12,887 nucleotides of DNA from Verrucomicrobiota bacterium. Lineage in GTDB: Bacteria > Verrucomicrobiota > Verrucomicrobiia > Limisphaerales > UBA11358. Every line of letters begins with the position of its first letter. Within the stretch, counting starts at the first letter, position 1. Where the stretch lies: positions 1 to 12,887 of the forward strand of contig JAJPKI010000175.1 in assembly GCA_021323835.1 (NCBI GenBank), written 5' to 3'. A model generated the notes under the pieces. It was not told the DNA's origin, did not search any database, and saw only the letters and a list, made by a program, of their open reading frames with translations. Position numbers and translations under genes: made by a program. Shown piece after piece: positions 1-6,583 of this stretch.

Positions 1-331
1 CAAAATAAAACACGTTCGTCGCCGGATAATTCAATCCTTCGCGGTCACAAATCGTGATGAGTTGTTGGTTCGCGCGCGAATGGTCGCGAATCATTTGCTG
101 TCCAAACGCTTTCACGTCCGGATTTTGGCTTCGCTCTTGCGCTAATTTTCCGAGCGCCACTTCTTTATCGCCGCCCCAAACTGCGTCCGAAACAAAATCC
201 TGCGCCGTCATCGGCCCGGAAATTGCCGCTGATGGAGCCGGTGCTTGAGCCGAGACATTATAATCTGCGGCGAACGCTGTCGTGGCCAGCGAAACGCCCG
301 CTGCAAAAATCAAACTATTCAACATTTTCAT
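1..331 (-). CDS. DUF4142 family secreted protein (3' end missing)
   Basis: The reading frame starts at an ATG at 331 and runs off the left edge, so only the first 110 residues are visible. Residues 1-22 look like a Sec signal peptide: MKML, a hydrophobic stretch, then cleavage near AFA-AD. After a Pro/Ala-rich linker comes a helical segment with the features of DUF4142: ALGKLAQERSQNPDVKAFGQ (about residues 61-80), followed by QMIRDHSRANQQL. That family is predicted to be a ferritin-like four-helix bundle in the periplasm or outer envelope, and no biochemical role is established. An AAGGG sequence sits about 7 bases before the ATG, one of the few Shine-Dalgarno-like sites in the window. The gene is divergent from the heme operon. 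A close DUF305-type helical protein is a less likely alternative. Confidence 0.8.
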   Translation of the reverse strand, partial: MKMLNSLIFAAGVSLATTAFAADYNVSAQAPAPSAAISGPMTAQDFVSDAVWGGDKEVALGKLAQERSQNPDVKAFGQQMIRDHSRANQQLITICDREGLNYPATNVFYF

Positions 332-485
332 AAATCACCCTTTCTTTTTTTAAAATAATTTCAGCGCAAATCATGCCAGCATTAAAAATGATTTTTATGC
401 GGACATTTAGGCCAAAAATTGGAAATCTCATGTGCGAAATGCAAAAAGGCTTTCCGCCTCGTTGCGCTTTGCAGAAAATTAAACA
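332..485. other. Divergent intergenic region between the DUF4142 gene and hemG
   Basis: This 154-bp gap must hold promoters for both flanking genes. It contains an AT-rich dyad around 390-408 (ATTAAAAATGATTTTTAT) and a short TGCAAA/TTTGCA inverted repeat near hemG. No convincing -35/-10 pair, riboswitch or RNA gene could be recognised. Confidence 0.4.
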
Positions 486-1853
486 GTGAAATCCGTTGCC
501 ATCATCGGAGCCGGCATCACCGGATTGACCGCGGCGTTTTATTTAAAACGTCATGGAATTCCCGTCACACTTTTCGAAGCCGGCAATCGCGTCGGCGGCG
601 TGATTCGCTCGCAACGGCAAAATGGATTTCTCGCAGAATCGGGACCCAATACGATTTTGGAAACGTCGCCGAAAATTTCGCAATTGATTTCCGATTTAAA
701 TTTGGAACCGCGCCGCATTTACACAAATCCAAATGCAAAAAAAAGATTTCTTGTCCGCGACAAACAGCCAATCGCAATGCCGACGTCGCCGATTGGATTT
801 CTCACGGCGAAAATTTTTTCTGCGCGCGCGAAATTGGCCGTGCTGCGCGAGCCCTTTGTTTTGGCAAAAAAAAATGACGCCGACGAAAGCGTCGCTGATT
901 TTGTCACGCGACGATTGAACCGCGAATTTTTGGAACGCGCAATTGACCCGCTTGTCGCCGGCATTTACGCCGGCAATCCGGAAAAGCTTTCCATTCGACA
1001 CGCGCTGCCGAAATTGTTCGAGCAGGAAAAAAAATACGGCTCGCTGATTCGCGGGCAAATTTTTGGCGCGCGGGAACGAAAACGTCGCGGCGAAATCGCG
1101 CGTAGTAAAGCTAAAATGTTTTCATTCGACGAAGGGCTGCAAGTTTTGCCGGATGCGCTGGCGGCGAATCTCGGCGATTCGCTGAAATTAAATTCGGCCG
1201 TCACAAGAATTTCAAAAACTGAAAATGGCTGGCGCACTTCAACTGCAAATGGCGAATCAGAATTTGGCGCAGTCGTTTATTGTGGCACGGCGCACAAATT
1301 GGTGGAATTGAAAATCGAATCGCCGGCGCAAATTGATTTCTCGCAATTTTCTGAAATCCGCTACGCGCCAGTTGCGAGCATCGTTTTGGGATTTCGTCGC
1401 GAAGATGTGACGCACGGGCTCGACGGATTTGGAATGTTGATTCCCAAAATTGAAAATTTCAAAATTCTCGGGACCATTTTTTCGTCATCGTTATTTCCAA
1501 ATCGCGCGCCGGGAAATTGCGTCATGCTTACGACTTACATCGGCGGCGAGCGTCGGCCTGAATTGACTTTGAAATCACCGGATGAATTGATTTCCATCAC
1601 GCGTGAGGATTTGCAGCAATTACTCGGCATTTACGGCACGCCGATTTTCTCGCACGTTGCCATTTATCAAAAAGCAATTCCGCAATACAATGTCGGCTAC
1701 GGTAAATTCAAAGAAGCGATGAACGAAATCGAATCCAAAGCTGCTGGATTTTTCTTTGCCGGCCATTATCGCGACGGCGTTTCGCTTGGCGATTCAATCG
1801 TTTCCGGCTGCAAGATTGTTGAACGCGCGGAAAATTTTCTGAATTCAAAATGA
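486..1853 (+). CDS. hemG: Protoporphyrinogen oxidase (oxygen-dependent, HemY/HemG type)
   Basis: This flavoenzyme oxidises protoporphyrinogen IX to protoporphyrin IX, using FAD and oxygen, in the penultimate step of heme synthesis. It is probably membrane-associated. The 455 residues fit the family. The N-terminus carries the dinucleotide-binding fold with GAGITG at residues 8-13, followed by LFEAGNRVGGVIRS, where the acidic Glu and the GG pair are typical. A SGPNTIL segment follows near residue 53. The C-terminal FAD motif FFFAGHYRDGVSLGDSIVSG begins near residue 422. Some annotators name this oxygen-dependent form hemY. The start is a GTG without a clear Shine-Dalgarno site; no ATG in this frame lies close by. 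The stop overlaps the ferrochelatase start (ATGA), so the two genes are probably translationally coupled. The gene has several A8-A9 runs coding for lysine. Confidence 0.93.
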   Translation: MKSVAIIGAGITGLTAAFYLKRHGIPVTLFEAGNRVGGVIRSQRQNGFLAESGPNTILETSPKISQLISDLNLEPRRIYTNPNAKKRFLVRDKQPIAMPTSPIGFLTAKIFSARAKLAVLREPFVLAKKNDADESVADFVTRRLNREFLERAIDPLVAGIYAGNPEKLSIRHALPKLFEQEKKYGSLIRGQIFGARERKRRGEIARSKAKMFSFDEGLQVLPDALAANLGDSLKLNSAVTRISKTENGWRTSTANGESEFGAVVYCGTAHKLVELKIESPAQIDFSQFSEIRYAPVASIVLGFRREDVTHGLDGFGMLIPKIENFKILGTIFSSSLFPNRAPGNCVMLTTYIGGERRPELTLKSPDELISITREDLQQLLGIYGTPIFSHVAIYQKAIPQYNVGYGKFKEAMNEIESKAAGFFFAGHYRDGVSLGDSIVSGCKIVERAENFLNSK

Positions 1854-2854
1854 GCAAAGGCGTTTTATTGGTCAATTTGGGGTCGCCGGATTCAACCGCG
1901 ATTTCCGACGTGCGGCGTTACCTGAATGAATTTCTGATGGACGCTCGCGTAATTGATGCGCCGTGGCTCGTGCGACGATTTGTTGTTGGAATAATTTTGC
2001 TCAATCGTCCAAAGGAAACGGCGCATGCTTACGAAAAAATTTGGACGCCAAAAGGCTCGCCGCTGATTGTTTCCAGTCGCAGCGTGCAAAAAAAATTGCA
2101 GGAACGCGTGCAACCGCCGGTGGAATTGGCGATGCGCTATCAAAATCCTTCAATTGAAAGTGCGATTAAAAATCTGGCGGCAAAAAAAGTGGACGATTTG
2201 CTGTTGATTCCGATGTTTCCGCATTATGCGATGTCAAGTTACGAGACGGCTGTGGCGCGCGTGCAAAAAATTGAAAAAAAATTCGCGCCACAAATGAAAA
2301 TTGCCGTGCAGCTGCCATATTTCGAAATGCCCGAATACATTTTGGCGCTCGTCGCGAGCGCAAAAGATTTTTTGGAAACGGGCTACGACCATTTGCTGTT
2401 CAGTTTTCACGGAATTCCCGAACGCCATCTGCACAAATCCGACCCGACGCATACGCATTGTCTGAAATCGGAAAATTGCTGCGACGGTTCGAGTCCCGTT
2501 CACGCCACTTGTTATCGTGCGCAATGTTTCAGAACCGTTGCGGCATTTGTTCGCGAAGCGAAAATTCCGGCGGGGAAATTTTCAATTTCATTTCAATCGC
2601 GTCTCGGCAAGGACCCGTGGCTGAAGCCTTACACGGATTTGGAACTGGCGGAATTGCCAAAGCGCGGTGTAAAAAAACTTTTCGTCATTTGTCCGGCGTT
2701 CGTTTCGGATTGTCTGGAAACGCTGGAAGAAATTGCCATGCGCGGCAAAGAAACTTTTTTATCTGCCGGCGGAAAAGAGTTCGCGCAAATTCCGTGTTTG
2801 AATGAGCATCCGCTATGGCTCGCGGCGCTGGAAAAAATGGCGAATGATTTCTGA
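1850..2854 (+). CDS. hemH: Ferrochelatase
   Basis: This enzyme inserts Fe2+ into protoporphyrin IX to form protoheme, the last step of the pathway, and takes the product of the upstream gene. The 334 residues match bacterial HemH. The N-terminus VLLVNLGSPD is diagnostic. The catalytic His is H187 in LLFSFHGIPERH, and the conserved acidic residue is E290 in CPAFVSDCLETLEE. FQSRLGKDPWLKPYTD (about 248-263) is the usual C-terminal-half motif. Between the His and the C-terminal half lies a cysteine-rich stretch with Cys at 204, 210, 211, 221 and 226. Some bacterial ferrochelatases use internal cysteines for a [2Fe-2S] cluster, so a cluster is possible here but unproven. The ATG overlaps the hemG stop by 4 bp. 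The stop lies only 2 bp from the stop of the convergent FHA gene. Confidence 0.96.
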   Translation: MSKGVLLVNLGSPDSTAISDVRRYLNEFLMDARVIDAPWLVRRFVVGIILLNRPKETAHAYEKIWTPKGSPLIVSSRSVQKKLQERVQPPVELAMRYQNPSIESAIKNLAAKKVDDLLLIPMFPHYAMSSYETAVARVQKIEKKFAPQMKIAVQLPYFEMPEYILALVASAKDFLETGYDHLLFSFHGIPERHLHKSDPTHTHCLKSENCCDGSSPVHATCYRAQCFRTVAAFVREAKIPAGKFSISFQSRLGKDPWLKPYTDLELAELPKRGVKKLFVICPAFVSDCLETLEEIAMRGKETFLSAGGKEFAQIPCLNEHPLWLAALEKMANDF

Positions 2855-2856
2855 AT

Positions 2857-3465
2857 TTAGCGTCGCGTGCGCGGCGTGGAAGTTAATTTCATTTTCACCG
2901 TATCGGCAAAGCGTGCGAAAAATCCTTTTTTCTTTTTCGGCGCCACCACACCCACAATCGGCTCGCATTTATTACTGCAAGACGGACAAAGAAATAGCGG
3001 CGCTCCGCCTTTAATGCGCATGATACGGACACAGTAATTACACATTACGTCTTTGCAATGCGTGCAGCGATACGTCGCGGGCTCAGTGGAATGTCGCGAG
3101 CACGCAATGGCGCCGCCTTCGAGTGTCGCGGGACCTTTCGGACGTTCGCGTTCGTATTTCGGGATGGCGACATTGACTTCAGTGGATTCTACAAACAAAT
3201 CCACGTCGCCTAATCGCACTTCCTGTCCGCGCGTCAGCCACGCTTCGGTAATTTGGTCGCCGTTGAGAAACGTGCCGTTCGTCGAATTGGAATCGCGCAA
3301 CAGCACGCCGTCGGCGGAAACAATGATTTCACAGTGAATGCTGGAAACGGACGGATGATGAATCGTAAAATCGCAATTCGGGTCGCGGCCGACACGATTG
3401 ATGCCCAGACGCAAATCGAACGTCCGGTTTTCCAGTCCCGCCGTTTTGATGAGTAGTCTGGCCAT
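2857..3465 (-). CDS. FHA domain protein with B-box-like zinc module
   Basis: This is probably a soluble phosphopeptide-binding adaptor of 202 residues. Residues 1-95 form a forkhead-associated domain with the phosphothreonine-binding residues in place: G26-R27 in NRVGRDPN, S39 and the S42-x-H44 segment in HPSVSSIHCEI, and N63-G64 in NSTNGTFLNG. A charged linker (about 100-115) leads to a cysteine/histidine-rich module with C122, H125, C134, C137, C142, C145, C160, C163 and C167. The pairing resembles the B-box-type zinc fingers of bacterial proteins. The tail (177-202) is lysine/arginine-rich. It is the last gene of the minus-strand run, 63 bp after the ferredoxin gene. FHA domains usually read Ser/Thr kinase signals, but no kinase or phosphatase gene is in the window. 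The partner is therefore unknown. Confidence 0.88.
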   Translation of the reverse strand: MARLLIKTAGLENRTFDLRLGINRVGRDPNCDFTIHHPSVSSIHCEIIVSADGVLLRDSNSTNGTFLNGDQITEAWLTRGQEVRLGDVDLFVESTEVNVAIPKYERERPKGPATLEGGAIACSRHSTEPATYRCTHCKDVMCNYCVRIMRIKGGAPLFLCPSCSNKCEPIVGVVAPKKKKGFFARFADTVKMKLTSTPRTRR

Positions 3466-3528
3466 ACAACGGCAAATTTTCTGAATCGCTTAACAGCTTG
3501 CCGAAAAAGCAATAAATGTCGAGGAAAA

Positions 3529-3891
3529 TTAGCGCAACGGATTTTTTGCAAATGCAAATTCTTCGACAGCTTTTCCGCCAATCAAATGTTCCTGAATAAT
3601 GCGTTCCAAAACTTCCGGCGCGCAACTGTGATACCAAACGCCTTCCGGATAAACCACAGCAATCGGCCCGCGCGTGCAAATGCGGAGACAATTCGCCTTT
3701 GTGCGATAAACCAGCGGATTCGGACCGACTAAATTCAATTCCGTCAGCCGCCGTTTTAAGAATTCCCATGCTTCCAGCGATTTTTCACGCGGACAACATT
3801 TCGGCTCCGTTGCGTCCGTGCAAAGAAAAATGTGGCGGCGAAATTTTTCGACGCCGTAAGTTTCAGCGGCTTTTTGCAATTCTTCGTTCAT
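3529..3891 (-). CDS. Thioredoxin-like [2Fe-2S] ferredoxin
   Basis: This 120-residue protein carries the cysteine layout of thioredoxin-fold [2Fe-2S] ferredoxins: C24 in HIFLCTD, C32-C33 in PKCCPRE, then C68 and C72 in NCLRICTRGP. These are likely the cluster ligands (one of C32/C33 being used), and C90 is extra. The GPIAVVYPEGVWYHSC stretch after the second pair is characteristic of the family. It is probably a cytoplasmic electron carrier with unknown partners. I chose the ATG at 3891 because it overlaps the transporter stop by 4 bp (ATGA) and puts the homologous region at the N-terminus. The frame is open further upstream, but that would lie wholly inside the transporter gene and give residues with no family resemblance. 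Confidence 0.88.
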   Translation of the reverse strand: MNEELQKAAETYGVEKFRRHIFLCTDATEPKCCPREKSLEAWEFLKRRLTELNLVGPNPLVYRTKANCLRICTRGPIAVVYPEGVWYHSCAPEVLERIIQEHLIGGKAVEEFAFAKNPLR

Positions 3892-4817
3892 TTCCTCGCG
3901 TGAAAATGCGCCAAACCAATGACACCCGCAACGGCAATCATCGCGCCGACCAATGAGCGAATGCCAATTTTTTCCTTTTCCACAATCCGCGTCATCGGCA
4001 ATAAAATCAGCGGCGTGGTGGCGACGACGGTCATGACGATGCCGGTCGGCGTTTTTTCGAGCGCCCATTGCACGCACGTGACGCCGAACGTTTGTCCGGC
4101 CAAACTGTTTCCCAAAACCCACGGCCAAATGCGCTTCCATTTCTCGCGCGAAACATGCAGCGTTTTTTCTTCCAGCAATCCGCCGTGCGCGTGCGCCGAT
4201 TTCCATTTGGCCGCCAGTAAAATAATTGCCGGAATAAAAAATCCGCCCAGCATCCGCTGAAAACCGGTCGTGCCCGGGTCAAGATGCTCACCGTTCGCGT
4301 GCAAAACCGCGTAGCCTTTGCGCGCCAGCACCGCGCCGAACGCGCTGAACAATCCGGCGAGAATTGTGAATGCAATCCCGATTTGCAATTGTCGCGCGGG
4401 AATTTTTGCGTGGTCGCGCGGCGCGAGCGCGAGCGCGACGCCGATTAAAATTGTTCCGATGCATGAGTATTCGGCGACTCGCAATGTTGTTCCGAGCCAA
4501 AGCCATTCAATCAAAATGGCGAACAGCGGAATAAAACATTGCGTAAGCAGCACGGCACGACGGCTGCCGAGTCGGGGTAACGCTTGAAAATATGCAGTGT
4601 CGCCAAGGCCGATTCCGAAAAGTCCACTCGCGACAAAAACAGGAAATGCCGCGCCTTCAACGCCGTTGCCGAAAATATTTGCCCAGAGCGCGAGGCAAAA
4701 TGTGGCCATGCAAATGCGCCAGAAATTTGCTTCCGCGCCGCCGATTTGTTTGGAACTGCGATAGCCGCAAATCGCGGAAATGGCAAACAGCAATGCGGCT
4801 AGGAGCGCGGCGGCCAT
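3888..4817 (-). CDS. EamA/DMT family transporter
   Basis: This 309-residue integral membrane protein of the inner membrane has about ten predicted hydrophobic helices arranged as two EamA repeats. The first repeat ends around residues 70-132, including GDTAYFQALPRLGSRRAVLL and a hydrophobic LFAILIEWLWLGTTL. The second ends around 245-305, with GVTCVQWALEKTPTGIVMTV and a terminal hydrophobic helix. A hydrophilic loop near 205-227 separates the later helices. DMT carriers export or import small metabolites such as amino acids or nucleosides, and the substrate cannot be told from sequence. The start (4817) shares one base with the stop of the upstream NTF2-like gene (TGATG), and the stop overlaps the ferredoxin start. 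Translational coupling across three genes is therefore likely. Confidence 0.87.
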   Translation of the reverse strand: MAAALLAALLFAISAICGYRSSKQIGGAEANFWRICMATFCLALWANIFGNGVEGAAFPVFVASGLFGIGLGDTAYFQALPRLGSRRAVLLTQCFIPLFAILIEWLWLGTTLRVAEYSCIGTILIGVALALAPRDHAKIPARQLQIGIAFTILAGLFSAFGAVLARKGYAVLHANGEHLDPGTTGFQRMLGGFFIPAIILLAAKWKSAHAHGGLLEEKTLHVSREKWKRIWPWVLGNSLAGQTFGVTCVQWALEKTPTGIVMTVVATTPLILLPMTRIVEKEKIGIRSLVGAMIAVAGVIGLAHFHARK

Positions 4818-5314
4818 CAGGAAAATGTCCGCACGGTTTCCACGCGCGTAATCAGCCAGTCGCGCCCGATTTTTTGAAACGAAAATTTCATTGGCTGAAT
4901 GATTTCGTCGGCATCGCGCGAGCTTTTGGCTTTCACCGTCGCGGTGGCCGTCGCGGATTTTTTGTCGGCGGCGACGCTGACGCTTGCGTCCAAAATTTCC
5001 ACGCTCAAGCTTTTCAATTCCATGTGCGCGCCGGCGGCGGCTTGAGTGATTTCGCTTTGGCCAATAAATGAATGCTGCTCGCGCTCGGGAACGTCAATGT
5101 TCACTTCGACGTTCGTGCTGAAAAAATCGGCGAGCGTTTCGGCGCGATTGGCAATGATGAGCGGATTTTCGTTTTCGCTAAATGAGGCGTCGCGCGCCAC
5201 CTTGTTCAATTGCCGCATAATAATTTTTTCCGGCGATGGAAATAAAGTTGTCCAAAGCCAAAACGCCGCGCCGACAATCGCAACGGCAAAAATAATTTGC
5301 CATGCGATTTTCAC
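4817..5314 (-). CDS. Membrane-anchored NTF2-like protein
   Basis: This 165-residue protein of unknown function has a single N-terminal hydrophobic helix (about residues 4-22, uncleaved in appearance) followed by a soluble alpha/beta region. The later part has the feel of an NTF2/SnoaL-like fold: a helical section with a FFSTNVEVNIDVP strand, then alternating strands (SVEILDASVSV, SATATATVKAK) and a final QKIGRDWLITRVETV strand. The closing QKxGxDWLI pattern is common in this superfamily. It probably faces the periplasm. The start is a GTG overlapping the lepB stop (GTGA, 4 bp), so expression is tied to signal peptidase. A role in envelope protein handling is possible by context only. Confidence 0.68.
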   Translation of the reverse strand: MKIAWQIIFAVAIVGAAFWLWTTLFPSPEKIIMRQLNKVARDASFSENENPLIIANRAETLADFFSTNVEVNIDVPEREQHSFIGQSEITQAAAGAHMELKSLSVEILDASVSVAADKKSATATATVKAKSSRDADEIIQPMKFSFQKIGRDWLITRVETVRTFS

Positions 5315-5907
5315 AGCAAAGCCTTTCCGAGAATTTGACTGCGGTTCACTCTCCCTTTTTCGTGCAATTCTTGCGCCATTTCACGATTGTCGCCAACGAC
5401 ATAATATTGGTCGGACCCCAATTTAATCGGCTCTATGTTCCAATCGCAGATAGTTTTCAGCTCATAAGGCTCGTCAAGAATTTTGCCGTTGATAAATGCG
5501 CGGCCGTTGCGGAATTGAATGGTTTCGCCGGGCAAACCGACGATGCGCTTGAAATACATGACGTTCGGCAATTTTTTTGCTGTATGAAAATCCGCGCCTT
5601 CGGAAGTCGCACGCGCATCTTGAGGAGTTATGCGCACGGCCACGACGTCGCCGCGCTGCGGTTCGTGGCGCAAATAGGCAAGGTGATTGATGATGTTGAT
5701 TTCGCGGTCGTGATAAGTCGGCAGCATGCTGATGCCCTCGACGCGAATCGGCGTCAAAATAAATTCCCATACAACGATGATGATTGCCGCCCAAATTGCC
5801 GCGCGCAACAACGTCACGCGCCAATCGCGCCCGAAAATCGCGGTGCGAATCAACGAGCGTGAATTGGCATTGTTATTTTGCGTTTGAATGGCCAAACCGT
5901 AGCGCAA
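5311..5907 (-). CDS. lepB: Signal peptidase I
   Basis: This inner-membrane serine protease removes signal peptides from exported proteins. The 198 residues contain one transmembrane helix (about 32-50) and then the conserved boxes. Box B is SMLPT with catalytic S60. Box C-like RGDVVAVR lies at about 85-92. Box D is YFKRIVGLPGE with the general base K120. Box E begins GDNR at 172-175. Box E departs from the usual S-x-DSR form: GDNR is followed by EMAQELHEKGRVNRSQILG. The start appears to be a TTG at 5907, because a TGA lies in frame just upstream and no ATG precedes the active-site region. The gene follows the winged-helix-like gene by 11 bp and overlaps the NTF2-like gene. Confidence 0.93.
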   Translation of the reverse strand: MRYGLAIQTQNNNANSRSLIRTAIFGRDWRVTLLRAAIWAAIIIVVWEFILTPIRVEGISMLPTYHDREINIINHLAYLRHEPQRGDVVAVRITPQDARATSEGADFHTAKKLPNVMYFKRIVGLPGETIQFRNGRAFINGKILDEPYELKTICDWNIEPIKLGSDQYYVVGDNREMAQELHEKGRVNRSQILGKALL

Positions 5908-5918
5908 AGCGCGAGCAA

Positions 5919-6239
5919 TTACAAATTTTCGTAATAGTCATCGTCGGCAACGCCTTCGCCTTCGACCTCCACGCCGCTTTCCGCGAGAATTTTTGCAATA
6001 TCCGGCGCGACCCACTGCTTTTTATGTTTTCGCGCGATGGGTTTGATGCGGTATCGGCCTTGCAAATCCTTTTCGAGAATCGCCCGTTCTTCCATGCGCT
6101 GCAAAACGGGCTTGGCCCAATTCGGGTCTTCATGGAATTTCCTTTTGCTGCCGGCGCGACGGCAAATTTCCATCGCCGCCGTGAAATCACCGGCGCGGGT
6201 TTTCAGAAATTGAAAAATTTCGCGTTCGTCTGCGTCCAT
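5919..6239 (-). CDS. Small winged-helix-like protein of unknown function
   Basis: This 106-residue soluble protein has no recognised family. The first 70 residues read like a compact winged-helix domain: helices EREIFQFLKTRAG and FTAAMEICRRAG, then NWAKPVLQRMEERAILEKD as a recognition-type helix with a wing of RYRIKPIAR. The C-terminus (about 88-106) is acidic, EVEGEGVADDDYYENL. It could be a small DNA-binding or scaffold protein, which is inference from pattern only. It starts with ATG and sits 11 bp upstream of lepB, in the same orientation and probably the same transcript. No Shine-Dalgarno site is evident. Confidence 0.65.
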   Translation of the reverse strand: MDADEREIFQFLKTRAGDFTAAMEICRRAGSKRKFHEDPNWAKPVLQRMEERAILEKDLQGRYRIKPIARKHKKQWVAPDIAKILAESGVEVEGEGVADDDYYENL

Positions 6240-6288
6240 GATTAAAAGTTTGCAGGAAAAATTATTAGCGTCGAGGAATTAAATTTGT

Positions 6289-6579
6289 TCAGCCGTATTT
6301 CATGCAAAGAAAAATCAACAGCGGGAACATTGTCAGAAAGAACCATCCTGTGAGTGAAATAACGATTGAAGAGGTTTTTTCATCAATGTAATTTTGCAGC
6401 CCAAAAAATCCCGTGTAGTTTCCTATTGGTTCGGGAAACCAGATAAATAACAGTGGAAATAGCAAACCGATGAAAGCATAAACAACAGCAGGCGCTCTTT
6501 CGTGTCCATAAAACAACAAAGCGATGATGTAACCGAGGGTAACTGCGAGGCTTAAAACTTTACTCCAATTGATATTCAC
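6289..6579 (-). CDS. Small integral membrane protein
   Basis: This 96-residue protein is strongly hydrophobic, with three predicted membrane segments at about 7-24, 30-48 and 72-92. A short polar loop (PEPIGNYTGFFGLQNYIDEK) lies between the second and third. I do not recognise a family. The start is a GTG only 4 bp after the transaldolase stop, which suggests read-through translation from that gene. The base and codon composition looks less biased towards GCG/CGC than the neighbours, which could mean late acquisition or simply reflect membrane content. A 49-bp gap separates it from the next gene in the run. Confidence 0.62.
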   Translation of the reverse strand: MNINWSKVLSLAVTLGYIIALLFYGHERAPAVVYAFIGLLFPLLFIWFPEPIGNYTGFFGLQNYIDEKTSSIVISLTGWFFLTMFPLLIFLCMKYG

Positions 6580-6583
6580 ACAA

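Noticed and set aside
364..378. TGGCAT...TTGC on the minus strand upstream of the DUF4142 gene, resembling a sigma-54 promoter
   Set aside because: The GG-to-GC spacing is two bases too short for a -24/-12 element.
390..408. AT-rich dyad before hemG resembling a Fur box
   Set aside because: It matches only as A-run/T-run symmetry and lacks the GATAAT-type core, so chance is a sufficient explanation.
419..877. Open frames overlapping hemG in other frames
   Set aside because: Composition is Arg/Lys-rich with no domain, and hemG fully explains the region.
3892..4206. Longer N-terminal extension of the ferredoxin gene
   Set aside because: It lies wholly inside the transporter gene, shows no family resemblance, and the ATG at 3891 with the 4-bp overlap is a natural start.
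4415..4443. GCGCGAGC direct repeat
   Set aside because: It encodes the ALALAP helix of the transporter using preferred Ala/Leu codons and is not an independent repeat.
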